From contig JAYPQA010000029.1 of NCBI GenBank assembly GCA_038131695.1, forward strand, positions 1-36,430: a stretch of DNA of 36,430 bases, given 5' to 3'. The position numbers and the translations under genes are program-made. Below the pieces are notes generated by a model, which was given only the letters and a program-made list of their open reading frames with translations, ran no database searches and was not told the origin of the DNA. Position 1 is the stretch's first letter, and every line of letters starts with the position of its first letter. Of this stretch, positions 17,247 to 26,386 are shown piece by piece. The stretch comes from JADHLK01 sp038131695 (GTDB lineage: Bacteria > Pseudomonadota > Alphaproteobacteria > Puniceispirillales > Puniceispirillaceae).

Positions 17247-18896
17247 ATGCAAAAGGCTGATAAAATCTGGCATGGCGGCGTGGTGCTGACCGGTGATGCG
17301 ACCAATCCGGCAGCAGAAGCGCTGGCGGTGCGTGCAGGCCGTTTGCTGGCGGTGGGCCGCTCTGCTGATATTCTCAATCTGGCTGGCCCGCAGACCGAAC
17401 AGCATGATCTGAAAGGCCGGTTTGTGATGCCGGGGCTGGTGGAAAGCCACACGCACGCGCTCTGGGGGGCTTGCCGCTCGCTCTATGATATTTATGTCGG
17501 CTATGGGGCAACGCTGGATCAGCTGCTGGCCGCGGCAAAAGAGCGGGCAGAGAGTCTGCCTGCCGGCAAGATTGTCTATGGCGGGCCCTGGCGGCATGAT
17601 ATGCGCGCCGAAATGGGCAGCAATCCGCGCGCCCTGTTGGATCAGATTTCCACCGACCATCCGATTATCCTGGCCGATACCAGCCAGCATCTGGTCTGGT
17701 GCAATTCACTGGCCCTCGCTCTGGGCGGCATAGACCGGGACAGCCGGGTGCCGGAAGGCGGGGTGATGGAACGCGATGCGGCCGGTGATCCGAACGGTAT
17801 TCTGGCTGAAGGGGCCACTGCCAGCGTGCGCGCGCTGATCACCCGCACAGAGGAGGAGATGGCGGATGCGGTGCGATATTTTGTCAAATATTTCAACAGC
17901 ATGGGCTTTACCGCTTTCAAGGAACCGATGGCCTATGAAACCGAGCTGGCAACCTATTTTGCAGCTGACAAGCGCGGGGATCTGACGCTGCATACAGCGG
18001 CCCATATTGTGCGCTCCAGCCCGCTGGGGGAGCAGGCCGTCCCCTATGAGACGATGGAGCGGTTGCGCCGGGACTATCGCAGCGCCAATCTGCATACTGA
18101 TTTTGCCAAGCTGTTTCTGGATGGGGTGGCCCCCGGCTTTACCGCCTCTTTTCTGGACCCCTATCTGGCTGAGAGCGGCTATGATGTGGCCAGCCATGAC
18201 CCGGATGCAACGCTGTTGCTGGCTCCGGATCTGTTGTGCGAGACCGTTGCCGAGCTGGACCGGCGCGGCTTTGTGGTCAAGATGCACGCGGTGGGGGATA
18301 ATGCTATCCGGCGCGGTCTCGATGCGATAGAGGCGGCGCGGCGGGCCAATGGGGCCTCTGGCCTGCGCCATGAAATTGCCCATACAAATTATGTCTCGGA
18401 TGCTGATTTGGGGCGCTTTGCGGCTTTGGGGGCGATAGCCGAAATGTCGCCGAAAATGTGGTTTCCCAATCCGGCCACGCCCATCCAGACTGCCCTGCTG
18501 GGGGCAGACCGGGTAGCCAAAAACCACCGGATAGCAGATTTGCTCGCCGCCGGGGCTGAGCTGGCCTACGGGTCAGACTGGCCGGCAGCAGCCCCGGATG
18601 CCAATCCCTGGTCTGGCCTGTCCGGTATGCTCACCCGCCAGAATGCGGACCCGGCCTATCCGGGCATATTGAGCGCGGAGCAGGCTATCTCGCTGGAACA
18701 GGCGCTGCCGATTTTCACCATTAATGGCGCGCGCACGCTGCAGATGGAGGCCGATACAGGCAGCCTGATCGCTGGCAAATGGGCAGATTTTATTGTTCTG
18801 GACAGGCCGCTGGCTGATCTGGCTCCGGCTGAGATTGCGGCAACCGAGGTGCGCCAGACTGTCTGGAAGGGCCAGCTGGTGCACGCGCTGGACTGA
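17247..18896 (+). CDS. YtcJ-like metal-dependent amidohydrolase
   Basis: A 549-aa amidohydrolase-superfamily enzyme. The N- and C-terminal beta-sandwich halves surround a TIM barrel. Metal ligands are visible as MPGLVESHTH (His68, His70), KMHAVGD near 344-350, HEIAHTNYV near 374-382 and the Asp of YGSDWPAAAP near 441. The C-terminal GKWADFIVLD is typical of the family. Related enzymes hydrolyse amide or imide bonds of small molecules and D-amino-acid derivatives. The start lies 21 bp after the TRAP permease with a GGGAGGGG ribosome site. This suggests one operon and that the TRAP substrate, or a derivative, is the hydrolase substrate. Confidence 0.88.
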   Translation: MQKADKIWHGGVVLTGDATNPAAEALAVRAGRLLAVGRSADILNLAGPQTEQHDLKGRFVMPGLVESHTHALWGACRSLYDIYVGYGATLDQLLAAAKERAESLPAGKIVYGGPWRHDMRAEMGSNPRALLDQISTDHPIILADTSQHLVWCNSLALALGGIDRDSRVPEGGVMERDAAGDPNGILAEGATASVRALITRTEEEMADAVRYFVKYFNSMGFTAFKEPMAYETELATYFAADKRGDLTLHTAAHIVRSSPLGEQAVPYETMERLRRDYRSANLHTDFAKLFLDGVAPGFTASFLDPYLAESGYDVASHDPDATLLLAPDLLCETVAELDRRGFVVKMHAVGDNAIRRGLDAIEAARRANGASGLRHEIAHTNYVSDADLGRFAALGAIAEMSPKMWFPNPATPIQTALLGADRVAKNHRIADLLAAGAELAYGSDWPAAAPDANPWSGLSGMLTRQNADPAYPGILSAEQAISLEQALPIFTINGARTLQMEADTGSLIAGKWADFIVLDRPLADLAPAEIAATEVRQTVWKGQLVHALD

Positions 18897-18951
18897 CCGG
18901 CCAGCCAGATGCAGACCTAGCCAGATGCAGAATTGGCCAGAAGGGGAAGCC

Positions 18952-20412
18952 ATGCCAGAAAAACACACAGCTGCCTTTACCGGCCCGGATTTGTGCCGCT
19001 ATGAAGCGCATGAGATTGTCCGGCTGCTGGCCCGCCGCGAGGTGAGCCCGAAGGAGTTGCTGGAGGCCAGCTTTCAGCGCATGGCAGAGGTGGAGCCGGA
19101 GATCAACGCCATGCCAACCCTTTGCCCGGAGCGCGCCTTTGCGGCTGCGGCAGCGCTGGAGGACCAGGAACCCGGACCGAACTGGCTGGGCGGCCTGCCG
19201 CTGGGAATCAAGGATTTGACGCTGGTAGAGGGGGTGCGCACGACTTTCGGCACGCCGGGGCTGGCTGATTTTATCCCGCAAAAAACAGACCCGATGGTGC
19301 GCCGCATAGAGGCGCGCGGCGGGCTGGTTGTAGGCAAGAGCAATACCCCGGAAATGGGCGCGGGCGGCAATACTTTCAATGCGGTCTTTGGCCCGACCCT
19401 CAACCCGTATGATACCAGCCGCAATCCGGGCGGCTCCTCTGGCGGGGCGGCAGCGTCCCTCGCAACAGGCGAGGTCTGGCTGGCCCAGGGTTCTGATCAT
19501 GGGGGCAGCCTGCGCACCCCGGCCGCCTTTTGCGGGGTGGTGGGCTTGCGGCCCTCGCCCGGGCGGGTGGCCAACCAGACAGAGGCCGGTTTCCTGATTG
19601 AGGGCACCAGCGGCCCGATGGCCCGGTCGGTGCGCGATTGCGCGCTGTTTCTGGATGTGATGTCTGGCCATAATCCGCACTCGCCCATTTCCTATCCGGG
19701 CTGTGAGAGCGGCAGCTTTCAAGAGGCTGTGCTGACGGCCTCACCCAAAATCAGAATAGGCTTCAGCGCCGATTTCAAGGGTCTGGCTCCGGTGGATGGG
19801 CCGGTGCGCGCGCATTTGGCCGCGGTGCTGGAAAAAATGCAGGGCGCTGGCGCGGTTGTTGAGGAAAGCTGCCCGCAGCTGGACGGGCTGGAGCGCAGCT
19901 ATCACACGTTGCGCGGAATCATGTGGGCAACGCTGACGCGCCGGATGCCGGATAAAATCACCCGCCATTTCAAGCCGGTGCTGGCTGAGAATGTGGCTTT
20001 TGGCCAGAGCCTCAGCATGGCGGATATCGCCGATGCCAATCTGGATCGCACCCGCCTTTACCATGCGATGGTCAGCTATTTTGAAAGCTTTGATGTGCTG
20101 GCCTGTCCGGTGGTGGGCTGCCTGCCGCATCGCCAAGAGGAGGAATGGGTGCGCGAGGTGGGCGGGGTGCAATTTGACGGCTATATGGATTGGCTGCGGC
20201 ACGCTTTTTTGGCGACTGTGACCGGCTTGCCAGCAATTTCAGTGCCGGTTGGGCTGGGGCCGGGCGGCTTGCCGGTGGGGCTGCAGCTGATTGGCCGGCC
20301 GCGCGGCGAGGCGGCTTTGCTGGCGGCGGCGCGCGCCGTTGAAATGGTGACAGGCGGCCCGTTGCCGCCGATTGATCCAAAGCCGGGCGCGGGGTCGGCC
20401 AGCGATGCTTGA
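18952..20412 (+). CDS. Amidase signature family hydrolase
   Basis: A 486-aa amidase. The Ser-cisSer-Lys triad is clear: Lys87 in GIKD, Ser162 in GGSSGGAAA and Ser186 in GSDHGGSLR. The spacings of 75 and 24 residues are as in classical amidase signature enzymes. The strongly conserved TPAAFCGVVGLRPSPG follows. It hydrolyses a carboxamide to acid and ammonia; the amide is unknown. The in-frame start at 18793 is rejected because it overlaps the amidohydrolase; ATG 18952 has AAGGGGAA upstream. It lies 55 bp after the amidohydrolase, so both may act in series on a TRAP-imported compound. Confidence 0.9.
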   Translation: MPEKHTAAFTGPDLCRYEAHEIVRLLARREVSPKELLEASFQRMAEVEPEINAMPTLCPERAFAAAAALEDQEPGPNWLGGLPLGIKDLTLVEGVRTTFGTPGLADFIPQKTDPMVRRIEARGGLVVGKSNTPEMGAGGNTFNAVFGPTLNPYDTSRNPGGSSGGAAASLATGEVWLAQGSDHGGSLRTPAAFCGVVGLRPSPGRVANQTEAGFLIEGTSGPMARSVRDCALFLDVMSGHNPHSPISYPGCESGSFQEAVLTASPKIRIGFSADFKGLAPVDGPVRAHLAAVLEKMQGAGAVVEESCPQLDGLERSYHTLRGIMWATLTRRMPDKITRHFKPVLAENVAFGQSLSMADIADANLDRTRLYHAMVSYFESFDVLACPVVGCLPHRQEEEWVREVGGVQFDGYMDWLRHAFLATVTGLPAISVPVGLGPGGLPVGLQLIGRPRGEAALLAAARAVEMVTGGPLPPIDPKPGAGSASDA

Positions 20413-20496
20413 CGCGCCAGAGGCCGGGCCCTTACACTGACTAGGCAAGGGCCGTTTTAACACAGGAAAACAGAGCGTTATAAGGAGGATGCCGCG

Positions 20497-21861
20497 ATGG
20501 AAAGAGGGGATAGGGGGCAGGTGAATTTCCTGCTGGAAAATAATGCCCGCCATGTCTGGCATCCGATGATTGATCCGAAAAAATCGGCAGAAAACCCGCC
20601 GGTTATCTTTACCGCCAGCGATGGGGTAGAGGTGACCGATATTCACGGTAACAGCTATCTGGATTGCACCGCCAGCCTGTGGAATGTGAATGTCGGGCAT
20701 AACCGGCCTGAGATCAAGCAGGCGATTATCGAGCAGCTGGACCAGCTGGTCTATTACAATACTTTCGGCAATGCCTCTAACCCGCCCTCGATCAAATTAT
20801 CCGCCTTGTTGAGCGAAATGCTGGCCCCGGAAGAGATGGCCAAGACGGTGTTTTCCTCTGGCGGCTCGGATGCGGTGGAAGGGGCGCTGAAAATCGCCCG
20901 CCAATTCTGGAAGCTGGTTGGCAAGCCGGAAAAACCAAGTTTTCTCGCTGAAAAATGCCTATCACGGGGTGCATTTTGGCGGGCTGTCGGTGGGCGGCGG
21001 CCTGCCCTGGCGGCGCGCTTTTGAACCGGCCTTGCCCGGCTGCTATCATATTGACAACCCGTATCTCTATCGCAATCCCTGGACGCAGGACCCGGAGGAG
21101 CTGGGGGCCATCTGCGCCGCCAATCTGGCGCGCGAGATAGAGCATCAGGGCCCGGACACGGTCGCCGCCTTTATCGCTGAGCCGGTGCAAGGGGCGGGCG
21201 GCATGATCGTTCCGCCTGCCAATTTCTGGCCGCTGGTGCGCGCGGTGTGCGATAAATATGATATTTTGCTGATAGCAGATGAGGTGGTCACCGGCTTTGG
21301 GCGCACCGGCACTTTGTTTGGCAGCCGCCATTGGGGGGTGAAGCCGGATATTATGTGTCTGGCCAAGGGGATTAATTCGGGCTATGTGCCGCTGGGTGCA
21401 ACGGTTGGTGAACAAGCGCATAGAGGCGGCCTGGGCAAAAGACGATCCAATGGCCCCGGTGATGCATGGCTATACCTATTCCGGCCATCCCTTGGCCTGT
21501 GCGGCGGCGCTGGCCAATCTGGCGATTGTGCTGGATGAGGATTTGCCCGCCAATGCCGGGCGCGGTCGGGGCCTATTTTCTGGAGCAGCTGGACGGGCTG
21601 CGCCGCCATCAGTCGGTGGGCGATGTGCGCGGGGTCGGGTTGATGCTGGCGATTGAATTTGTCAAGGACCGCCAGACCAAAGAGCCTTACCTGCCCTTTG
21701 ATCCCTATCTGATGGCGGTGCAGAAAGCCTGTATGGAACAGGGGGTCTGGGTGCGGATTCAGGCGAATAAGATGATCTTCTCACCGCCGCTGGTCTTTAC
21801 CCGTGATCATGTGGACCGCGCCATCGCCGCGGTGGATGCCGCGCTGGAAAAAGCCGGGTGA
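20497..21861 (+). pseudogene. Class III PLP aminotransferase, several frameshifts
   Basis: Three overlapping frames together encode one aminotransferase of about 455 aa, of the omega-amino-acid:pyruvate type. The elements in order are NARHVWHPMIDPK, VFSSGGSDAVEGALKIARQ, NAYHGVHFGGLSVGG, LLIADEVVTGFGRTG with the PLP-contacting Asp, CLAKGINSGYVPLGA with the Schiff-base Lys, MHGYTYSGHPLACAAAL, and VGDVRGVGLMLAIEFVKD. Breaks lie near 20935 (two bases short across A5 and T4 runs), near 21411 (one extra G in GTTGGTG) and near 21562 (one extra base in GGGCGCGG). Conserved residues are kept between breaks, so the indels are either very recent or sequence errors. It follows the amidase by 84 bp with an AAGGAGG site. 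It could transaminate an amine released by amide hydrolysis. Confidence 0.85.
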
Positions 21862-22016
21862 GGGGAGTCTTCCCGATACGGGGAAGAGACCGTAGCGGCA
21901 GTCAGTTCAGCAATCTGTTTGACTCAATAAATTAACCAGCGGGAAAGTAGGTTCGCTTGGATTGGCGGCTGTTTGAATGGCCTGCCAATCATCCCCTATG
22001 CTGAGGAGACTGGAAA

Positions 22017-22294
22017 ATGAGCTTCAAAGAGAAAAACATGACTGTCTTAGTAATGCCAAATGAACACGCCGCTCTGGATTCTTTTCCACTAAGATATGGC
22101 ATATCTTATAGCGATTCGGACAAAACGCAGATTGATCTATTTGATTGTAAAGATCACAAAGAGACCCATGACAAAAGGCTTAAGGTAACTGCAAATTTTC
22201 AGGGTGAGGATGATGAGGTATTGACGGGGTTTTCATTCTTTCGAAAGACAATCCAGTGAGAAAAGTAGTGACAGTAATCAGGCACGATATTTAG
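22017..22294 (+). pseudogene. Unrecognised small gene in AT-rich insert, probable frameshift
   Basis: An ATG at 22017 with GGAG upstream opens an 80-codon frame (MSFKEKNMTVLVMPNE..., many Asp, Lys and His) ending at a TGA at 22257. From about 22228 an alternative frame reads as a more natural continuation, GVFILSKDNPVRKVVTVIRHDI, and stops at TAG 22292-22294. A one-base change in the GGGGTTTT run at 22226-22233 would join them into a protein of about 92 aa. I do not recognise the family. No signal peptide or membrane helix. GC content and codon use are clearly lower than in the flanking catabolic genes, which suggests recent acquisition together with the next gene. Confidence 0.5.
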
Positions 22295-22315
22295 AGTGAG
22301 AAAGGATTATCGGAA

Positions 22316-22885
22316 TTGCTGAGGCTACTCAGACAAGCGGAAAAAATATCAGTCGAGGATCTGTTGGAGTGGCATCCTCTCCATTTGGAAGGCAAAGCTA
22401 ACACCTTTGACCAACTGATAGAACTTATTGGAAAAAAACATGGTTTGGTTTCCAAAGAAGAACAAGAGAATATAAAAGCTAGACTGAATGAGGCGTAGAA
22501 AATTTGGGAGCAGGCAGAAGGTAAACTAAAAGAGGAGAAAGACAAGAATCAACAACTTGAAGAGGAAATTGAGAGGCTTAAAGCCGAAAAGGCAAGAGCA
22601 GCAGCAGAAGACCATGTTGTTCAGCAGGATGAACCACGCATTTTGAAGAATGTTGACCGCAATATCCCTCATGGCACATATAAATCAACTACCACCCGGC
22701 TGACTTTTGAAGATGGGAACCAGAAATGGATGAAAGTTAAAACTTTTGACAAGGACTTGTCGGTAACAAGAAAGGCTGAAGGAATTATTGGCAAGTGGGT
22801 AAGAACCAGCTGCTGGGATCCCAAAAATGAACCGGGCAAATGGTCCAGCATGGGATATTTCAGGAATATTTACCTGGCTGAATAG
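22316..22885 (+). pseudogene. Unrecognised coiled-coil protein with in-frame amber stop
   Basis: A frame starting at TTG 22316 (AAAGGA nearby at 22301-22306) runs to TAG 22883-22885 and is interrupted once, by TAG at 22496-22498. Before the stop is a helical region (ISVEDLLEWHPLHLEGKANT, then IKARLNEA). After it the same frame continues as a strong Glu/Lys coiled coil (KLKEEKDKNQQLEEEIERLK) and a compact C-terminal domain rich in Trp, Lys and Thr (TFEDGNQKWMKVKTFDK, ending GYFRNIYLAE). The coding character on both sides argues for one 189-codon gene with a nonsense change. An internal start at 22643 could yield an 80-aa C-terminal piece. AT-rich like its neighbour; family unknown. Confidence 0.6.
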
Positions 22886-22893
22886 CCACCCCC

Positions 22894-24494
22894 CTACCCA
22901 GCCAGGATAAAATCGGCGGCGCGGTCGGCTATCATCATGGTCGGGGCGTTGGTATTGCCTGAGGTGAGAGCCGGCATGACCGAGCAATCCGCCACCCTCA
23001 GCCCGTCAATCCCGTTCACCCGCAATTCGGTATCGACCACCGCCGCGGCATCCGTCCCCATCCGGCAAGTGCCGGCCGGGTGATAGATGGTGCGCGCATG
23101 GGCCCGTATCGCATCATCCAGCGAGTTGGAGCCGATACGGCTGCTGATATCGGGCCCGGGCCAGATTTCCGCCCCGGTGATCCCCGCCAGCGGGGACTGC
23201 GCAAACATCTCGCGCGCCAGCCGCACGCCGCGCCGCAGACAATCCAAATCCTCTTCAGCCTGCAGGGCGTTCGCCTCCAGCCTTGGCGCGTCTGCCGGAT
23301 CAGCCGAGGCCAGCCCCACCCGCCCGCGCGAGACAGGCCGCATGGTCATCGGGTGAATCTGCAAGGCATGATAGGGCAGCGGCGGGCTACCCGGCGCGCC
23401 GGGGGCAAAGGGGGCAAAATTATACTGCACATCGGGCCGGCCCTCTCCGCTGGTATCAACACAAGCCCCGGCCTGCAACAGGTTGGAATTCAGCAAGCCG
23501 CGCCCCAGCACAAAATAATCAAAGCCGTGACGCAGCGCGGCCAGCCCTTATCCGCCCCGAACAGCCCCTGTTTTTTCAGCAATTTGCGGGTCACCGGCAC
23601 GCCGACATGATCATGGTAATTGCGCCCGACCCCCTCTGCTTGCTGACAGATTTCTATCCCATGCCGGTTCAGCATATCGCGCGGGCCGATCCCGGACAGC
23701 ATCAGGATTTTCGGGCTGTGCAGCGATCCGGCGGTCACGATAATCTCGCGCCTTGCCCGGATCAGCCAGTCGCCGCCTTGCTCATCCTTGGCCTCTATCG
23801 CGCGGGCGCGGCGGTTTTCAATACGGATGCGCTGCACCTGAAGGCCGGTCAGCAAGGACAGGTTTTCGCGGCCCAGCTCCGGCTTCAGGAAACAATGGGC
23901 GGCCGATTGGCGCTGGCCTTGATGGGCGGTCACCTGATACCAGCCGACCCCCTCCTGGGTGGCGCCGTTGAAATCATCGCTGGCCGGAATGCCGGCGGCG
24001 CGCCCGGCATCGATAATGCTCTGGCAGAGCGGGTGCTGCGGGGCCGGATCCGCGACCACCAGCTTGCCCACAGTCCCGTGCCAGTCATTATTGAGACGGG
24101 TGTTTTTTTCCTGCCGCTTGAATACCGGCAGAACAGACTCATAATCCCAGCCGGAACAGCCATGCTGATCCGCCCACCCGTCATAATCGGCGCGCTGGCC
24201 GCGCATATAGATCATTCCATTGACGGAGGAGCCGCCGCCCAAAACCCGCCCGCCCGGCACCGGAAAGGCCCGGTCATTGAGCGAGGCATCCGGGGCCGAG
24301 GTTACCACCCCTGCATCGCGGCTCTGCAGCACCTTGAAAAAAGTGGCGGGGATGTGAATCCATCTGTTGCTGTCGCGCCGCCCCTGTTCCAGCAGGGCCA
24401 CACGGGCCCCGCTTTCAGCGGCCAGCCTGGCGGCTAGCACACAGCCCGCTGAGCCGCCGCCTGCAATCACAAAATCAAATTCCAGCTCTTGCAT
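22894..24494 (-). pseudogene. GMC family FAD oxidoreductase, one frameshift
   Basis: The N-terminal frame starts at ATG 24494 with the FAD motif IAGGGSAGCVLAARLA (about 10-25), GGRVLGGGSSVNGMIYMRG and ITAGSLHSPKILMLSGIGP-like signatures. The C-terminal frame to 22894 carries the substrate-site IYHPAGTCRMG and NTNAPTMMIADRAAD. They join if one G is restored in the run at about 23545 (CCC on the + strand), giving about 533 aa, the normal size of choline-dehydrogenase-like alcohol oxidoreductases. The likely reaction is FAD-dependent oxidation of a primary alcohol to an aldehyde. It lies just downstream of the arylsulfotransferase-like gene on the same strand, 12 bp away. The single homopolymer indel makes sequence error likely. 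Confidence 0.87.
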
Positions 24495-24506
24495 CTTCTG
24501 GCTCCC

Positions 24507-25595
24507 TCAGCCTCCGGCCAGCAGGGCGGTTATCTCAGCTGAGCCGGCCGCATACCATCTGGTGCGGAACAGCCAGTTATGGCGGCCAAAGCTCTCAGAC
24601 TGAACGAAATAGGGGCTGACAAATTCGCGCACAATATCGCCCTCTGGCGTGACCTCAAAGATACAGCCCTTATTGCCTTCACAGATCAGCGTATGGCCGT
24701 TTGGCAGGCGCTGAACCCCGCCCATATGCGGCGAGAAAAAGCTGGTCATATTGTCCTTTGCCTTGTAACGCCAGACAATCTCATTGCTGGCCGGGTCGAT
24801 TTCCCAAATCTGGCTATGGTGCAAATCCTGGGCATAGAGCCCGTTGGCAAAAACCAGAATATGGCCATTTTCCAGCATCTGGGCATCATGCGGGCCGCCC
24901 ATTTCCTGATTTTGATAATGCCAGTCCAGCTGACCCGTGGCCGGGTTGACGATAAACAGCATATTCAGCGTCTTGCAGCAGATAAGATAGCGCCCATCTT
25001 TCAGCGGGCAGACTGTATTGGTATGGCCATAGCTCCAGCGGGCCGCATTGGCGTGCAGGGGAAACGCGTCCATCCCCAGGCTGGACAGGTGCCATTCCCA
25101 GACAGTCTGGCCAGTTTCATCCACCTGCCTTATCACCTCGCCATAGGGGCCGCCCTCTATATCGGCCCAGGGGGCACCGCCCTTCACAGCCGCTTTTTGA
25201 TCATCGGAAAATTCGCTAAAGGCTGCATAGACCGCGCCGTCAGCCAGACGGCGGGCATCATGATGCTGATACGGGTCTTCATGCGACCAGACAATCTGGC
25301 CAGCCGGGTCATATTCAACCAGCCGCCCGCTCACCGTCAGAGCAACCCCCTTGGGTTCGGCACAGCGCTCATTGGTGAACAGATGGCCATTGGGCAGCAG
25401 ATAGCTCCAATTCGTCATGCCGCCGCCGGTCTGCCAGTGATGCGCCAGCTTGCCCTCTGGATCGAGCAAAAAGACCTCATCCCCCTCTACCGGGGCAAGC
25501 AGCAGATAGCCCGGCGAGGCCCGGCGCGGCTCCTCATACAAAAGACCTGTTGTTGAAATACGCAAATTATGTCTTTCCAGCTTGCCAGCTTGCAA
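24507..25595 (-). CDS. Arylsulfotransferase (ASST)-like beta-propeller protein
   Basis: About 362 aa with repeated blades carrying N-G-H-x-L and D-x-x-G motifs: YLLPNGHLFTNE, LVEYDPAGQIVWSHE, MLENGHILVFANG, QIWEIDPASNEIVWRYK, RLPNGHTLICEGN and IFEVTPEGDIVREF. This is the ASST/aryl-sulfotransferase propeller. Classical ASSTs move sulfate between phenols in the periplasm. Here no signal peptide is visible, and the His assignments cannot be confirmed by eye. The start is uncertain: TTG at 25595 is the first usable codon, there is no good ribosome site, and the frame stays open upstream without an ATG. It overlaps no gene but abuts a broken phosphodiesterase remnant, so its own 5' end may have been altered. 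Probably co-transcribed with the GMC gene. Confidence 0.7.
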   Translation of the reverse strand: MQAGKLERHNLRISTTGLLYEEPRRASPGYLLLAPVEGDEVFLLDPEGKLAHHWQTGGGMTNWSYLLPNGHLFTNERCAEPKGVALTVSGRLVEYDPAGQIVWSHEDPYQHHDARRLADGAVYAAFSEFSDDQKAAVKGGAPWADIEGGPYGEVIRQVDETGQTVWEWHLSSLGMDAFPLHANAARWSYGHTNTVCPLKDGRYLICCKTLNMLFIVNPATGQLDWHYQNQEMGGPHDAQMLENGHILVFANGLYAQDLHHSQIWEIDPASNEIVWRYKAKDNMTSFFSPHMGGVQRLPNGHTLICEGNKGCIFEVTPEGDIVREFVSPYFVQSESFGRHNWLFRTRWYAAGSAEITALLAGG

Positions 25596-25620
25596 GCCTG
25601 CCCGCGCTATTTGATGACTG

Positions 25621-25776
25621 ATGCAGGCCGGGTGGGAAAGCTCAAACCTTATCCAGCCTGTGCGTCCGCCAGATTATCCGGGCCGGCCGCTCTCGCAGCT
25701 GCAGCTGGCCCCGACCATCCTGACCCTGCTGGGGGCAGACGTGCCGCCCACCATGCAGGCCCCGGTGCGCCGCTAG
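25621..25776 (+). pseudogene. Alkaline-phosphatase-superfamily hydrolase, 3' remnant
   Basis: The last ~50 codons of a frame ending at TAG 25774-25776 read DYPGRPLSQLQLAPTILTLL followed by GADVPPTMQAPVRR. This is the typical C terminus of type I phosphodiesterase, sulfatase or nucleotide pyrophosphatase proteins (..APTILxLLG...PxxM.G). A TGA at 25615 closes the frame upstream and no catalytic part is present. I read it as a deletion remnant of a once larger gene pointing the opposite way from the ASST-like gene. A short open frame by chance is less likely because of the run of matching positions. Confidence 0.55.
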
Positions 25777-25785
25777 GTCCCAGGC

Positions 25786-25804
25786 AGCCCGGGAGGCTTT
25801 TTTT
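25786..25804 (+). terminator. Probable terminator after the hydrolase remnant
   Basis: AGCC at 25786-25789 and GGCT at 25795-25798 form a short GC-rich stem around CGGGA, followed by seven T. The stem is only four pairs, so the strength is doubtful. It is correctly placed 10 bp after the remnant's stop codon. Confidence 0.5.
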
Positions 25805-25835
25805 GTTAATATTTTCAAAATCAAAATAAGTAAAT

Positions 25836-25860
25836 AAAAACAGATAGATATTCTGTTTTT
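25836..25860. terminator. Perfect 9-bp inverted repeat with T run
   Basis: AAAAACAGA at 25836-25844 and TCTGTTTTT at 25852-25860 flank TAGATAT. It can act as a weak bidirectional terminator or as an operator for the small secreted-protein gene 95 bp downstream. The stretch 25596-25955 contains this repeat, the hydrolase remnant and its terminator and nothing else I can support. Confidence 0.5.
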
Positions 25861-25955
25861 GGTTGGCTATTTAACTCCCTTTCCCATCAGCGGAACTATC
25901 ACAGAAAACGGGGCCCGATTTTGGCAATCGTTAACTTTGAAAAAAGGAGGAAAGG

Positions 25956-26234
25956 ATGCGTATTTTTCTGTCTCTAATGGTTGCAGGGTTGCTTGGGTTT
26001 GCGGGGGCCGCCCTGGCTGATACACATTGTGCCCTGTCCTATGAAGCGTTTGAGCAGGGTATTCCGCATACGGATCTGGAGGAATGTCCAACCGGTCTGA
26101 AAGGGTCCGGCAGGTTTTGCCGCTATTCGGTTGTTGCCGAGATAGCCACTTTCTTTGCCTTTGATGAGGACAGCAACTGTCTTGTAACGACCAAGGCCTT
26201 TTATGAGGATGATTTTGTCGTGCGCTTCAAATGA
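25956..26234 (+). CDS. Small secreted protein with four cysteines, function unknown
   Basis: A 92-aa protein with a clear signal peptide (1-21, cleavage after ALA before DTHC). The mature part is about 71 residues with four Cys (in THC, EEC, RFC and SNC) that could form two disulfides, and a hydrophobic AEIATFFAF stretch. AAAAAAGGAGG precedes the start. I do not recognise a domain. It lies 152 bp upstream of a cytochrome c gene on the same strand. A periplasmic role linked to that cytochrome is possible but unproven. Confidence 0.7.
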   Translation: MRIFLSLMVAGLLGFAGAALADTHCALSYEAFEQGIPHTDLEECPTGLKGSGRFCRYSVVAEIATFFAFDEDSNCLVTTKAFYEDDFVVRFK

Positions 26235-26386
26235 GGCCGATAACCAGAACGGGCCTGCAAAATCGCATCTGGCTGTTTTTGCAAGCGTCTTATGCGAAGG
26301 GCCTGTTCTGGTGATTTTCGCAAATGGAAAATTGCATCAGGTAAAATCCAGATTGAAACATTATTGGGCAGAAAGGACAGGCTACG

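Noticed and set aside
22292..22498. Amber codon reassignment or readthrough in the coiled-coil gene
   Set aside because: Only one gene in the window shows it, other genes end normally, and neighbouring genes carry likely sequence errors. A simple nonsense change is enough.
23283..25556. Two long plus-strand frames (384 and 325 codons)
   Set aside because: They lie opposite the GMC and ASST-like genes, whose conserved motifs show the minus strand is the coding one.
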